This document shows positions 33,020-40,790 of a stretch of DNA of 47,873 nt, piece by piece. The translations under genes and the position numbers were made by a program. Each line of letters starts with the position of its first letter. Position 1 is the stretch's first letter. Source of the DNA: an uncultured Clostridium sp. (GTDB lineage Bacteria; Bacillota; Clostridia; TANB77; CAG-508); assembly GCA_900553985.1 (NCBI GenBank), contig USFW01000010.1, positions 1 to 47,873 of the forward strand, given 5' to 3'. The notes beneath the pieces are model-generated. The model saw only the letters and a list, made by a program, of their open reading frames with translations, searched no databases and had not been told where the DNA came from.

Positions 33020-33069
33020 ATTTATATTTTATGATTATTTGAAAAAATAAATAATCATACACTCCTTTC
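33017..33069 (-). promoter_or_regulatory. SD-hairpin-AUG initiation region of the helical protein
   Basis: Reading the minus strand: SD GAAAGGAGTG (33069-33060), then arms ATGATTATTT (33058-33049) and AAATAATCAT (33040-33031) pairing perfectly around an 8-nt loop, then 11 nt to the ATG at 33019-33017. Confidence 0.7.
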
Positions 33070-33187
33070 TTCAAGTTTTCATAAGTTTATTATAACCAAG
33101 AAAAAAGAAAATATAAGAATAAAGAATGAATAAAAAACAATTAATTGGAAAAATTAAAATATATAAATAAAAAGGAGTGAATAAAAG

Positions 33188-33628
33188 ATGGAAAAGATGG
33201 TAAATGAATTAAACGAGCTTTTAGCAGACTTAAATATATTTTATAGAAAATTGCAAAATTTTCATTGGAATATACAAGGAAAAGAATTTTTTGTATTACA
33301 TGCAAAATTAGAAGAATATTATAATGATGTAAATTTACAAGTAGATGAAATAGCAGAGCATATATTAATGTTAGGGAAAGAGCCACTAGGAACAATGAAA
33401 GAATATTTAGAAGTAGGAAAGATTAAAGAGGCTACAAGCGCTAAAGTAGAAGAAAAAATAGTATTAGAAAGTCTATTAAAAGATTATGAAACCTTATTAC
33501 AAAAGGTAATTTGCATAAAAAAAGAAGCAGATAATAGTCATATATATGGTACATCTGCTTTAATGGATTCATATATTTTAAATTATAGTAAAACAATATG
33601 GATGTTAAAACAAACAATGGTACAATAA
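33188..33628 (+). CDS. dps: Dps-family ferritin-like protein
   Basis: This 146-residue protein forms dodecamers that oxidise and store iron and protect DNA from peroxide. The inter-subunit ferroxidase ligands are in NFHWNIQGKEFFVLHAKLEEYYND and VDEIAEH (about 28-60), the Dps signature. Length is normal and the N-terminus lacks a Lys-rich DNA-binding tail. ATG follows AAAGGAGTG by 8 nt. It is divergent from the helical protein and convergent with the YcxB-like gene. Confidence 0.9.
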   Translation: MEKMVNELNELLADLNIFYRKLQNFHWNIQGKEFFVLHAKLEEYYNDVNLQVDEIAEHILMLGKEPLGTMKEYLEVGKIKEATSAKVEEKIVLESLLKDYETLLQKVICIKKEADNSHIYGTSALMDSYILNYSKTIWMLKQTMVQ

Positions 33629-33632
33629 AATA

Positions 33633-33673
33633 TTTATTTAAGTAGAAGATTTATATTTAAATAAACATTTTTT
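33633..33673 (+). terminator. dps terminator
   Basis: TTTATTTAA (33633-33641) pairs with TTAAATAAA (33657-33665), then CATTTTTTATT. It overlaps the end of the convergent gene. Confidence 0.6.
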
Positions 33674-34153
33674 ATTAATAAATTTCGAGAAATCATCAGA
33701 TAATCCACGAACAAAGCCACTTTTATTAATTAAAAAAGCATGATCATTATCGATATATAAATAAAAAAATGTTTTAGTCTCATAAATCTTATATAATTTA
33801 TAATATTTCATTTTAGAGTAATCCATATTATGACAGATAGTAAAATATTTCTCATAGAATTTAAATGTAAATACTTGTTCTTGAGAAATTTTTTTGCTTT
33901 TAAATTCCTTCTTTACTTCATAAATTGGATGAAATAATCTCCAAAAAATAAAAACACAAAAAATAATACAAAAGCAAATAGCAAGACTATAGTAATGATA
34001 TTTAACTTGCATAGCAAAACAAAAAAATAGTAATAATCCAACAACAATAGTATAAAACATATATTTATTACTGAAGGTATTTTTGTGAAATTCTAAGTAT
34101 TCATTGTATGTTTTTTTATCATATTTAGTTTTATTTTTAAATAATAGTTTCAT
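33638..34153 (-). CDS. YcxB-like membrane protein
   Basis: This 171-residue protein has two TM helices (about 28-48 and 52-72) and a C-terminal soluble domain with YKIYETKTFFYLYIDNDHAF, the YcxB C-terminal pattern. Function unknown. ATG at 34153 has TTGGTGA 4 nt upstream; in-frame starts further up have no SD. Convergent with dps. Confidence 0.75.
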   Translation of the reverse strand: MKLLFKNKTKYDKKTYNEYLEFHKNTFSNKYMFYTIVVGLLLFFCFAMQVKYHYYSLAICFCIIFCVFIFWRLFHPIYEVKKEFKSKKISQEQVFTFKFYEKYFTICHNMDYSKMKYYKLYKIYETKTFFYLYIDNDHAFLINKSGFVRGLSDDFSKFINKKCLFKYKSST

Positions 34154-34244
34154 TTTATCACCAATATGAGTATAACATAAACATATAGTGGATTTCAAGA
34201 ATTAATATATAAAGATTAAATAACAGGATAATTGCTTTTAAAAT

Positions 34245-34480
34245 TAGCCGCAGGAACTAGTTGATAATTATGACTTTTTTTGATTTTGGACTACTCATTT
34301 CATTCAGAAAGAATTGGTAAGACTTTCTTATGAGCCTCTCTCACTCAGACCCTTTCATACTTCAAGTGCCGTGAGCATTCCTCATTCAAAAGTCTAACCA
34401 ATTCTAGTCTTCATTTCAATCGAACGATCAAAATCCAAAAAAGTCATAATCATCAACTAGTTCCTGCAACTCTACAATAA
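34245..34480. repeat. Repeat family A, copy 2 (full length)
   Basis: The outer arms start GCAGGAACTAGTTGAT (34250) and end CAACTAGTTCCTGC (34467); over 38 bp, 36 positions match. An unpaired region follows, then inner arms AATTGGTAAGACTTT (34312-34326) and AAAGTCTAACCAATT (34389-34403). The core stacks ATGAG/CTCAT and CTCAC/GTGAG around a 26-nt loop. The whole folds as one hairpin of about 220 nt on either strand. No ORF. Partial copies sit at both window ends. Confidence 0.88.
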
Positions 34481-34483
34481 AAA

Positions 34484-35617
34484 TTAATATTTTTTCATCA
34501 AAATAGCATCAAATTTATCATCATAATAATTTTTTCTTCTACCAACTTCTAAAAATTCATGTTTTTTATACAAGTTAATAGCAGGAAAGTTTTCTTCATT
34601 AACTTCTAAATTGATACTATTAATATTGTTATTTTTACAAATATCAATTAAATTTTTTAAAAGTAAACTTGCAATACCTTGTTTTCTATAAGAAGATTTA
34701 ACAGCAATATTCATAATATCTGCTTCATCAATAATAAATTTAGCACCTGCAAATCCAACGATTTCATTTTCAAGCTTTGCAACAATAAATTTTGAATTAT
34801 TACTTTTTAATTCATCTTTTAAAACATCTAAATTCCAAAAATCATCAAACTCAGAAATGTTCAAATTATCTAAATCACTATATTCCATTTTACTAACTAA
34901 TAAATTTTTTTCTTCTAATTGTCTTTGTGCTTGAGGTTTTTTCAAGTAAAGTGGAAGTATATCGTAGTTATAATTATTGATATTATTTTTATCATTACTA
35001 TTAAATGTATCAATTCCAGCTAGTCCAAGATTTACAATATTAATATCATTTAATTCATTATTAGAAAAGTAAATAGAGCTATTATTACAAGCACTTGAAA
35101 TATATTCTCTATAAATTAAAGAACCGTCACCTACAAAAGTTATTTTTTTATCATTATACTTATAGTTTAAAAGTTTAATACAATTTTCAATACTATCTGC
35201 AGTAGGATTTTCTAATAAAGTATAAGTATTATTTTCTAAATCATATAAAGAATAGTAACAATTATTGTTTTTACAGTCGATAAGACTGCAAATTAATCCT
35301 TCATTTTTTATATTATAAGCTAAACAGGTAAGAGAACTAACACCAATTATAGGGATATTGAAACTATCTGAGAATGCTTTTACTGTAGCAATTCCAATAC
35401 GAATACCAGTAAAAGAACCAGGTCCAATATCACAGATTAATAAATCTATATCGTTTAAAGTTAAGTTAGTTTCTTCAAATATATCTTTAATAATAGGCAT
35501 TAAAGATTCAGAATGTGTTAAACCATTATTAAGCTCTATTTTTTTAAGTAATTTATTATCATCTAAAATTGCAACAGCACAAATTTTGCTAGAAGTATCA
35601 ATGCATAAAGTTTTCAA
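34484..35617 (-). CDS. Fused TsaB - RimI (t6A complex subunit plus N-acetyltransferase)
   Basis: This 377-residue protein joins two enzymes normally encoded separately. Residues about 1-225 are TsaB, the partner of TsaD and TsaE in making t6A37 of tRNA, with KTLCIDTSS and the hallmark GPGSFTGIRIG. Residues about 240-377 are a GNAT acetyltransferase like RimI (acetyl-CoA loop RKQGIASLLL, then NLYKKHEFLEVGRRKNYY). Separate tsaB and rimI are adjacent in many Bacillota, so the fusion is a small step. TTG start at 35617 follows GGAGG by 8 nt. tsaE lies 19 nt upstream. Confidence 0.92.
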   Translation of the reverse strand: MKTLCIDTSSKICAVAILDDNKLLKKIELNNGLTHSESLMPIIKDIFEETNLTLNDIDLLICDIGPGSFTGIRIGIATVKAFSDSFNIPIIGVSSLTCLAYNIKNEGLICSLIDCKNNNCYYSLYDLENNTYTLLENPTADSIENCIKLLNYKYNDKKITFVGDGSLIYREYISSACNNSSIYFSNNELNDINIVNLGLAGIDTFNSNDKNNINNYNYDILPLYLKKPQAQRQLEEKNLLVSKMEYSDLDNLNISEFDDFWNLDVLKDELKSNNSKFIVAKLENEIVGFAGAKFIIDEADIMNIAVKSSYRKQGIASLLLKNLIDICKNNNINSINLEVNEENFPAINLYKKHEFLEVGRRKNYYDDKFDAILMKKY

Positions 35618-35636
35618 AGTAAAACCTCCATATATA

Positions 35637-36101
35637 TTATTTTAAAGAATTTAAAATATCATCATATTTTTCACCATAAGATGTAATATTTAAAACTCTT
35701 AGATTTTCATTATTTTCATCTCTTTCAAATTGTATGTGAATATAATCTTTAGGTAGAGCATCCTGAATTATTTCACCCCATTCAACAATGCAAATACCTT
35801 TATCAAAATATTCGTCGCCACCAATTTCATAAAACTCAGAGGAATCTTCTAATCTATAAACATCAAAATGGTAAATATTAATATCATTTTTTATGTATTC
35901 ATTAACAATGGTAAATGTAGGACTAGAAATTTCATTTTCTAAGTTAAAATATGATAAAATTCCTTCAGTTAATTTTGTCTTTCCAGAACCCAATTCGCCA
36001 GAAAGAACAACTACATCACCATTACTCAACTTTGAAGCTAATTTTTTTCCAAAAGATAGTGTATCATTTAGATTAGATGAAACTATTTTTAATAAATTCA
36101 T
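35637..36101 (-). CDS. tsaE: tRNA t6A biosynthesis ATPase TsaE
   Basis: This 154-residue P-loop ATPase regulates the TsaB-TsaD complex. Walker A is SGELGSGKTKLTEG (about 35-48) and the family motif VEWGE is present (about 108-112). ATG at 36101 lies 7 nt after GAAAGGA. It forms an operon with the tsaB-rimI fusion; tsaD is not in the window. Confidence 0.94.
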   Translation of the reverse strand: MNLLKIVSSNLNDTLSFGKKLASKLSNGDVVVLSGELGSGKTKLTEGILSYFNLENEISSPTFTIVNEYIKNDINIYHFDVYRLEDSSEFYEIGGDEYFDKGICIVEWGEIIQDALPKDYIHIQFERDENNENLRVLNITSYGEKYDDILNSLK

Positions 36102-36438
36102 AATTTTTCCTTTCAATTTAATAATAAAAATTTAGATTAATTATAAAATATTTAAACACATTGTTTTTTATCAATCTATCATTAAATTTATTTTAAATTA
36201 TTTATAGAATATACATTTAAAAGTTAAAGTACATTTTATATACTTTAAAATTTATAAATATTAAAAATTAAGCATAAATAAAATATTTAAAATTTAATCA
36301 ACTAAAAACATTATAATACAGAACTAACAAAAATACAATTATATATTACAATTATATTACATTTATAAAAAATATGTTGAAAAATGTACTAGTTTAAATT
36401 ATAATTAACTTGTATATGGATTAACTAAGGAGGAAAAC
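36102..36438. other. Very AT-rich divergent promoter gap
   Basis: No gene is supportable. It must carry promoters for tsaE (minus) and the HD-like gene (plus). TTAAAGTA/TACTTTAA forms a small hairpin near 36222-36247. TACAATTATAT is repeated with slight change near 36335-36365. Neither is convincing as a named element. Confidence 0.5.
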
Positions 36439-37227
36439 ATGGATACTTTTGCAAGTTACATTTTAGAAGAAGAAGATTTATCAGCTAAATTAGAAATAGC
36501 ATATTATCTATCTAAAAAAATAAGAATATTTTTTGATAAATCAGTAGTATTCAAAACTGAAATAGCAAGAATGTTTATTGACTATATGAAAATAGATGTT
36601 GATAAAAATTTAGTATTAACGGCATGTCTTTTGTGTAATTGCAAAAAGGTAAATGATGCCCAAGATATAAAAAGAGTACATACATATGCCAAAGAAGGTT
36701 CAGAATATCTATCAACATTAGGATTTGATAACAAGTTTTGTAAAATATGTGAAGAAGTAAATAGATATAGCCAAAGTAATCCTAGAGAAAAAGAAAGTGA
36801 TATACTAGAATTAGTAGATCAATTTGGAGGAATGCTATTAGACAGACCAGAAAGAATAGGATTCAAACCAGATGAGGCTATGGTTTTATTGGAACATAGA
36901 AATTTAAAAGATTATTACAATAGATACTTACATACATTTAATGATTTTGTAAATATAATGGAACAAATCGAATTAAATGAAATGACTACAATGAAGTCTT
37001 TAAGAAGGTTGGTAAAAATATATAATGAAACAGATAAATTAAAGAATTTTATAAATAAAGTATGCTATGATTATGAGCCTAAAATGGATAAAGCAATGGA
37101 AAAACATATGAAAGAAATAAAAGATGAAATGCTAGATAATCCATCACGACCATTATTTAGTGAAGAAACAGCAAGAAAAGTATTATCTCGTATGAAGGAA
37201 GAAGAATTAAGAGATACAATAAATTAA
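36439..37227 (+). CDS. Degenerate HD-domain protein
   Basis: This 262-residue protein follows the HD-phosphohydrolase layout but lacks the metal ligands. Where the family has LLHDIGK it has LLCNCKK (about 61-67). It keeps VHTYAKEGSEYL (His-xxx-Gly position) and ELVDQF, but the second His position reads EVNRYSQ. The C-terminal half is helical with no known domain. It is probably a binding pseudoenzyme. ATG follows AAGGAGGAAAAC. No partner is obvious; a hairpin terminator follows, so it is a single gene. Confidence 0.65.
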   Translation: MDTFASYILEEEDLSAKLEIAYYLSKKIRIFFDKSVVFKTEIARMFIDYMKIDVDKNLVLTACLLCNCKKVNDAQDIKRVHTYAKEGSEYLSTLGFDNKFCKICEEVNRYSQSNPREKESDILELVDQFGGMLLDRPERIGFKPDEAMVLLEHRNLKDYYNRYLHTFNDFVNIMEQIELNEMTTMKSLRRLVKIYNETDKLKNFINKVCYDYEPKMDKAMEKHMKEIKDEMLDNPSRPLFSEETARKVLSRMKEEELRDTIN

Positions 37228-37245
37228 TTAAATAAAATAACTAAA

Positions 37246-37302
37246 AAGGAATGTCTCTAAAAATTCTATTAATTAGGAGAATAGAGAACATTCCTTAATT
37301 AT
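37246..37302 (+). terminator. Terminator after HD-like gene
   Basis: AAGGAATGT (37246-37254) pairs with ACATTCCTT (37288-37296); inner CTCT...AGAG and ATTCT/AGAAT extend it. Confidence 0.65.
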
Positions 37303-37373
37303 ATTAAAATAAATAGAAAATGAAATTTTAATATTAACACAAATTATATCATTATTGATATAAAAAGTATAAG

Positions 37374-37406
37374 TGGGTTTATAGGTAAATCCCAGATAAA
37401 AACCTA
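37374..37406 (+). promoter_or_regulatory. H-type pseudoknot upstream of the EndoQ-like gene
   Basis: Stem TGGG/CCCA (37374-37377, 37391-37394) closes a 13-nt loop TTTATAGGTAAAT. Its TAGG (37382-37385) pairs with CCTA (37403-37406) after the 8-nt linker GATAAAAA. Loop length, loop start and linker length equal the copy at 6240-6276, while stem 1 differs in sequence. Confidence 0.5.
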
Positions 37407-37432
37407 AATAAATAATACAAGAAGGAAATAAA

Positions 37433-38626
37433 ATGTACGAAATATTTGCAGATATGCATGTTCATATAGGGAGAAGTGAAAATGGAAAACCAATAAAAAT
37501 AACAGCAGCAAGATCTTTGAATTTTGCTAATATAGCTAAAGAATGTGCAGACAGAAAAGGAATAAATGTAGTAGGAATAATAGATTGTGCTTCACCATAT
37601 GTAATTGAAGATATAGAAAATTTTTTAAAAACAGGAGAGGCATATGAGCTAAAAGATGGTGGAATAATATACAAAGATAAAGTTTGTATATTATTAGGAA
37701 GTGAAGTAGAAACTTCAGAAGAAGGAAGGAATGGAAAAAAGGGAAGTGCTCACAATATATGTTTCTTTCCACATTTAAAAGATATAAAACAATTTTCAAG
37801 TGAATTAAGTCACCATTTAAAAAATATTACTTTAAGTACACAAAGAACAGATTTATCTGGATATGATTTAATAGATATAGTAGAAAAATATAATGGGATA
37901 TTAATACCAGCCCATATCTTTACTCCACATAAAAGTTATTATGGGAATTGTACAGATAGATTAAAAAATATATTCAAGGAAAAATATGATAAAATTTTTG
38001 CAGTAGAATTAGGATTAAGTTCAGATACATTCTTAGCAGATATGATAACAGAATTGGAAAATAAAACATTCTTAACAAATTCAGATGCACATTCACTTCC
38101 CAAAATAGCAAGAGAATATAATAAAATACAAGTAGAAGATATATCATTTAAAGAGATAGTAAAAGCTTTAAAAAATGAAGATGGAAGAAAAATAATTGCA
38201 AATTATGGGCTAGATCCAAAACTTGGTAAATATCATAGAACATATTGTGATGATTGTGAAAAAACTATAGAAACTAAAGAGCCGGTAGAAGAATGCCCAT
38301 ATTGTGGAAGTAAAAATGTTACATTTGGAGTCTTTGATAGAATTGAATTAATAAAAGATAAGCAAAAAACAAAAAGCCCAGAAAATAGACCACCATATAT
38401 ATATCAAGTACCACTAGGTTTTATACCAGGGGTAGGTGGAAAAACTATAACAAAGTTATTAGATAATTTTGAAACAGAAATGAATATACTACATAAATTA
38501 TCAAAAGATGATATAGAAGCAGTAGTAGGAGAAAAAGTAGCTAGTAGTATAGAAAAAGCAAGAAATGGAGGATACCAAGTTCACTCAGGTGGTGGAGGAA
38601 ATTATGGTAAATTAGGAGCTAACTAG
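37433..38626 (+). CDS. PHP-domain endonuclease Q-like protein
   Basis: This 397-residue protein matches the EndoQ/TIGR00375 family, which nicks DNA 5' to deaminated bases (uracil, hypoxanthine). The PHP metal residues are visible in FADMHVHIGRS, GSEVET, PAHIFTPH and TNSDAHS. A zinc ribbon CDDC...CPYCG (about 282-306) and a helix-hairpin-helix-like GFIPGVGGKTITKLL (about 335-350) follow. A Gly/His/Ser tail ends the chain. ATG lies 8 nt after GAAGGAA. The upstream pseudoknot may control it. Confidence 0.85.
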   Translation: MYEIFADMHVHIGRSENGKPIKITAARSLNFANIAKECADRKGINVVGIIDCASPYVIEDIENFLKTGEAYELKDGGIIYKDKVCILLGSEVETSEEGRNGKKGSAHNICFFPHLKDIKQFSSELSHHLKNITLSTQRTDLSGYDLIDIVEKYNGILIPAHIFTPHKSYYGNCTDRLKNIFKEKYDKIFAVELGLSSDTFLADMITELENKTFLTNSDAHSLPKIAREYNKIQVEDISFKEIVKALKNEDGRKIIANYGLDPKLGKYHRTYCDDCEKTIETKEPVEECPYCGSKNVTFGVFDRIELIKDKQKTKSPENRPPYIYQVPLGFIPGVGGKTITKLLDNFETEMNILHKLSKDDIEAVVGEKVASSIEKARNGGYQVHSGGGGNYGKLGAN

Positions 38627-38691
38627 AAATTAATATTGTAATATTCAATATATAAAAGTATCATTTTTAAGTTATAGTAAATATTAATTTC
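38626..38691 (+). terminator. Long-range inverted repeat after the EndoQ-like gene
   Basis: GAAATTAATATT (38626-38637) and AATATTAATTTC (38680-38691) are perfectly complementary over 12 bp with a 42-nt loop, starting at the stop codon. No clear T-run follows, so termination is only likely. Confidence 0.45.
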
Positions 38692-38805
38692 TACAACTTA
38701 AATGAAATTATATGAGATAAAAGAAACAAAATATAGATTTAAAAATGTTCTAAAAAATCTTCTTATCGAATACACATTATGTATAAAAGATAAGGAGATT
38801 TTTTT

Positions 38806-39444
38806 ATGAAGAAAAACAGAAGAATGAAATTAGTCAACTTAATAAAAGAACATATAAAGAACAATGCTAAAGAATATATAATTGTCACACTAATTTTTAT
38901 AATAGGAATATTTGCAGGAGTATTTTTCTTGAACAATATGCAAGAAGCACCAAAGACAGATGTAACAAATTACTTAAATAATTTTATAACTAAGTTAAAA
39001 GAAAATCAAAATTTAGATATGATAGGTTTATTTAAAAACTCAATAATGCAAAATTTGATTTTAGGAGTAGTAATTTGGTTTTTTGGAACAACTGTAATTG
39101 GAATACCTATTGTTTTTGGACTCGTATTATACAGAGGATTTTGTTTAGGATATACGATTTCTACAACTATATTAGTATTAGGCTTAACCAAAGGTTTAAC
39201 TTTTTCCATTATTGCATTATTGATACAAAATATATTATTTATTCCTGCAATTCTCGCTTTAGCTGTTAGTGGATTTAAGCTATATAAATCAATAATAAAA
39301 GATAAAAGAAAAGAAAACATAAAATTAGAAATTTTAAGACATACGATTTTTTCATTAATAATGTTAATACTATTAATAATTTCAGCAATAATAGAAATAT
39401 TTATTTCAACAAATATTTTATGTAAAATAATAAAATATTTTTAA
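38806..39444 (+). CDS. spoIIM: Stage II sporulation protein M (SpoIIM)
   Basis: This 212-residue protein has five TM helices with the family stretches GIFAGVFFLN near the N-terminus and IPIVFGLVLYRGFCLGYTIS in the middle. In spore formers SpoIIM is the scaffold of the SpoIID/M/P engulfment complex. Position directly before xerD matches Bacillus and Clostridium (spoIIM then xerD). ATG follows AAGGAGA. Other sporulation genes are not in view, and SpoIIM-like proteins also occur in non-sporulating lineages. Confidence 0.82.
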   Translation: MKKNRRMKLVNLIKEHIKNNAKEYIIVTLIFIIGIFAGVFFLNNMQEAPKTDVTNYLNNFITKLKENQNLDMIGLFKNSIMQNLILGVVIWFFGTTVIGIPIVFGLVLYRGFCLGYTISTTILVLGLTKGLTFSIIALLIQNILFIPAILALAVSGFKLYKSIIKDKRKENIKLEILRHTIFSLIMLILLIISAIIEIFISTNILCKIIKYF

Positions 39445-39543
39445 AAATATCGAAAAATGTATTTACTTTTTTCAAATAGTTTGATATAACATATATGGTT
39501 AATTTATGTAAATTTAAAAAATATAGAGGTAGGGGAAAAAAAG

Positions 39544-40425
39544 ATGGAAAGACAATTAAAACAATTTTTTGATTTTTTAGAAAATGATAAAAAATTATCA
39601 GAAAATACATTGCAATCATACAAAAGAGATTTAAAACAATTCAGAAAGTATTTAGAATCTTATGGACTACATTACAACAGAGTAAAAGAAGAAGATATGG
39701 AAAATTACATCAAAGAATTACAAGAACAAGGAAAAAAAGCCTCAAGTATATCAAGATGTATAGCATCTATAAGATCATTTTATCAATTTGTACTAAAGCA
39801 TAAAAAAATAAAAAATGACCCAACAGCACATTTACAATCTCCTAAAATAGAAAAAAGAGTACCTAGTGTACTAACTTCAAAAGAAGTAGAATTATTATTA
39901 AAACAACCTAATAATGAAGACTTAAAAGGAATGAGAGATAAAGCAATGCTTGAATTTGCATATGCAACAGGAATGAGAGTTACAGAAATAATCTCATTAG
40001 ATGTAGATGATATAAACTTAGAAGAAGGATATGCAATTTGCAAAGGAACAAATAAACAAAGAATTATTCCATTAGGTTCTTTATGTTTAAAAGCATTAAA
40101 AACTTATTTAGAAGAAGCAAGAGATATATTAATAAAAAATGATGAAGAAAGAGCATTATTTGTAAACATAAATGGAGGAAGATTAACAAGACAAGGTTTT
40201 TGGAAAATAATTAAATACTATAAAGACCAAGCACATATAACAAAAGACATAACACCTCATGTATTAAGACATTCATTTGCAACACATTTATTACAAAATG
40301 GAGCTGACTTAAAAGCAATCCAAACAATGTTAGGACATTCAGACATATCATCAACACAAGTATATATGCAATTTCAAGACGAAGGTTTAAAAAATATATA
40401 TAGAAAAGCACACCCAAGAGCATAA
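39544..40425 (+). CDS. xerD: Site-specific tyrosine recombinase XerD
   Basis: This 293-residue recombinase resolves chromosome dimers at dif with its partner. The N-terminal SAM-like domain (about 1-85) precedes the catalytic domain with the full set: Arg145 (TGMRVTEI), a Lys near 171, His239 and Arg242 (HVLRHSFATHLL), His265 (LGHSDISSTQVY) and Tyr274. XerD rather than XerC is inferred from linkage to spoIIM. ATG is 8 nt after GGGGAA. Repeat C lies 6 nt after its stop. Confidence 0.92.
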   Translation: MERQLKQFFDFLENDKKLSENTLQSYKRDLKQFRKYLESYGLHYNRVKEEDMENYIKELQEQGKKASSISRCIASIRSFYQFVLKHKKIKNDPTAHLQSPKIEKRVPSVLTSKEVELLLKQPNNEDLKGMRDKAMLEFAYATGMRVTEIISLDVDDINLEEGYAICKGTNKQRIIPLGSLCLKALKTYLEEARDILIKNDEERALFVNINGGRLTRQGFWKIIKYYKDQAHITKDITPHVLRHSFATHLLQNGADLKAIQTMLGHSDISSTQVYMQFQDEGLKNIYRKAHPRA

Positions 40426-40431
40426 TTTTGA

Positions 40432-40473
40432 ATCATGATTTTGGGGGGCGGAGACAAAAATCATTTCATGATA
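40432..40473 (+). repeat. Repeat family C, copy 3
   Basis: The family core appears as GATTTTGGGGGGCGGAGACA, with CAAAAATCAT after it. Outer ATCATGA/TCATGAT arms close it. It begins just past the xerD stop. Confidence 0.75.
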
Positions 40474-40498
40474 CATATTATATAATATTTAGTTTATA

Positions 40499-40533
40499 AA
40501 AAAGAAGTTTCATAAGTTATTGAAGCTTTTTTT
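40499..40533 (+). terminator. Probable xerD terminator
   Basis: AAAAAGAAGTTTCA pairs loosely with TGAAGCTTTTTTT, which ends in a good T-run. Confidence 0.6.
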
Positions 40534-40605
40534 ATTGCATAAGAAAAATCAGCTGTTATCTTGGATTCATATAAGATTTTTCAGAATAAAATAAGTAAAA
40601 ATATA
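40530..40605 (+). repeat. Repeat family B, copy 4 (degenerate)
   Basis: TTTATTGCATAAGAAAAATCAGC and AAGATTTTTCAG match the hairpin of the other copies. The 3' flank (AATAAGTAAAAAT) has lost part of its complementarity to the loop. The gap 40606-40790 before the hydrolase gene is AT-rich with nothing recognisable. Confidence 0.65.
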
Positions 40606-40790
40606 TTTAAATCAGAGCAATAAGTGTCATTGAGGTAAATGATAAAAATTTTATATAAATTTTGACTTAAAAGATAGATAATGGTAAAATATAAAAATCA
40701 AAACTAAAAATTATAAATTGAAAACCAAAATAATAACCAAAAATTTAAAAGGAAAAAACAAATAAGCAAAAACGAGGAAGGAAAATAAAT

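Noticed and set aside
34245..34480. Insertion sequence or group II intron for repeat A
   Set aside because: No ORF, no clear terminal inverted repeat with target duplication, and no domain V-like motif was recognised.
36330..36370. Tandem TACAATTATAT repeats in the tsaE/HD-like gap
   Set aside because: Only two and a half imperfect units in extremely AT-rich DNA; chance is likely.
38770..38805. Sigma-E type promoter before spoIIM
   Set aside because: A TACACAT sequence resembles a -10, but no matching -35 could be placed with confidence.
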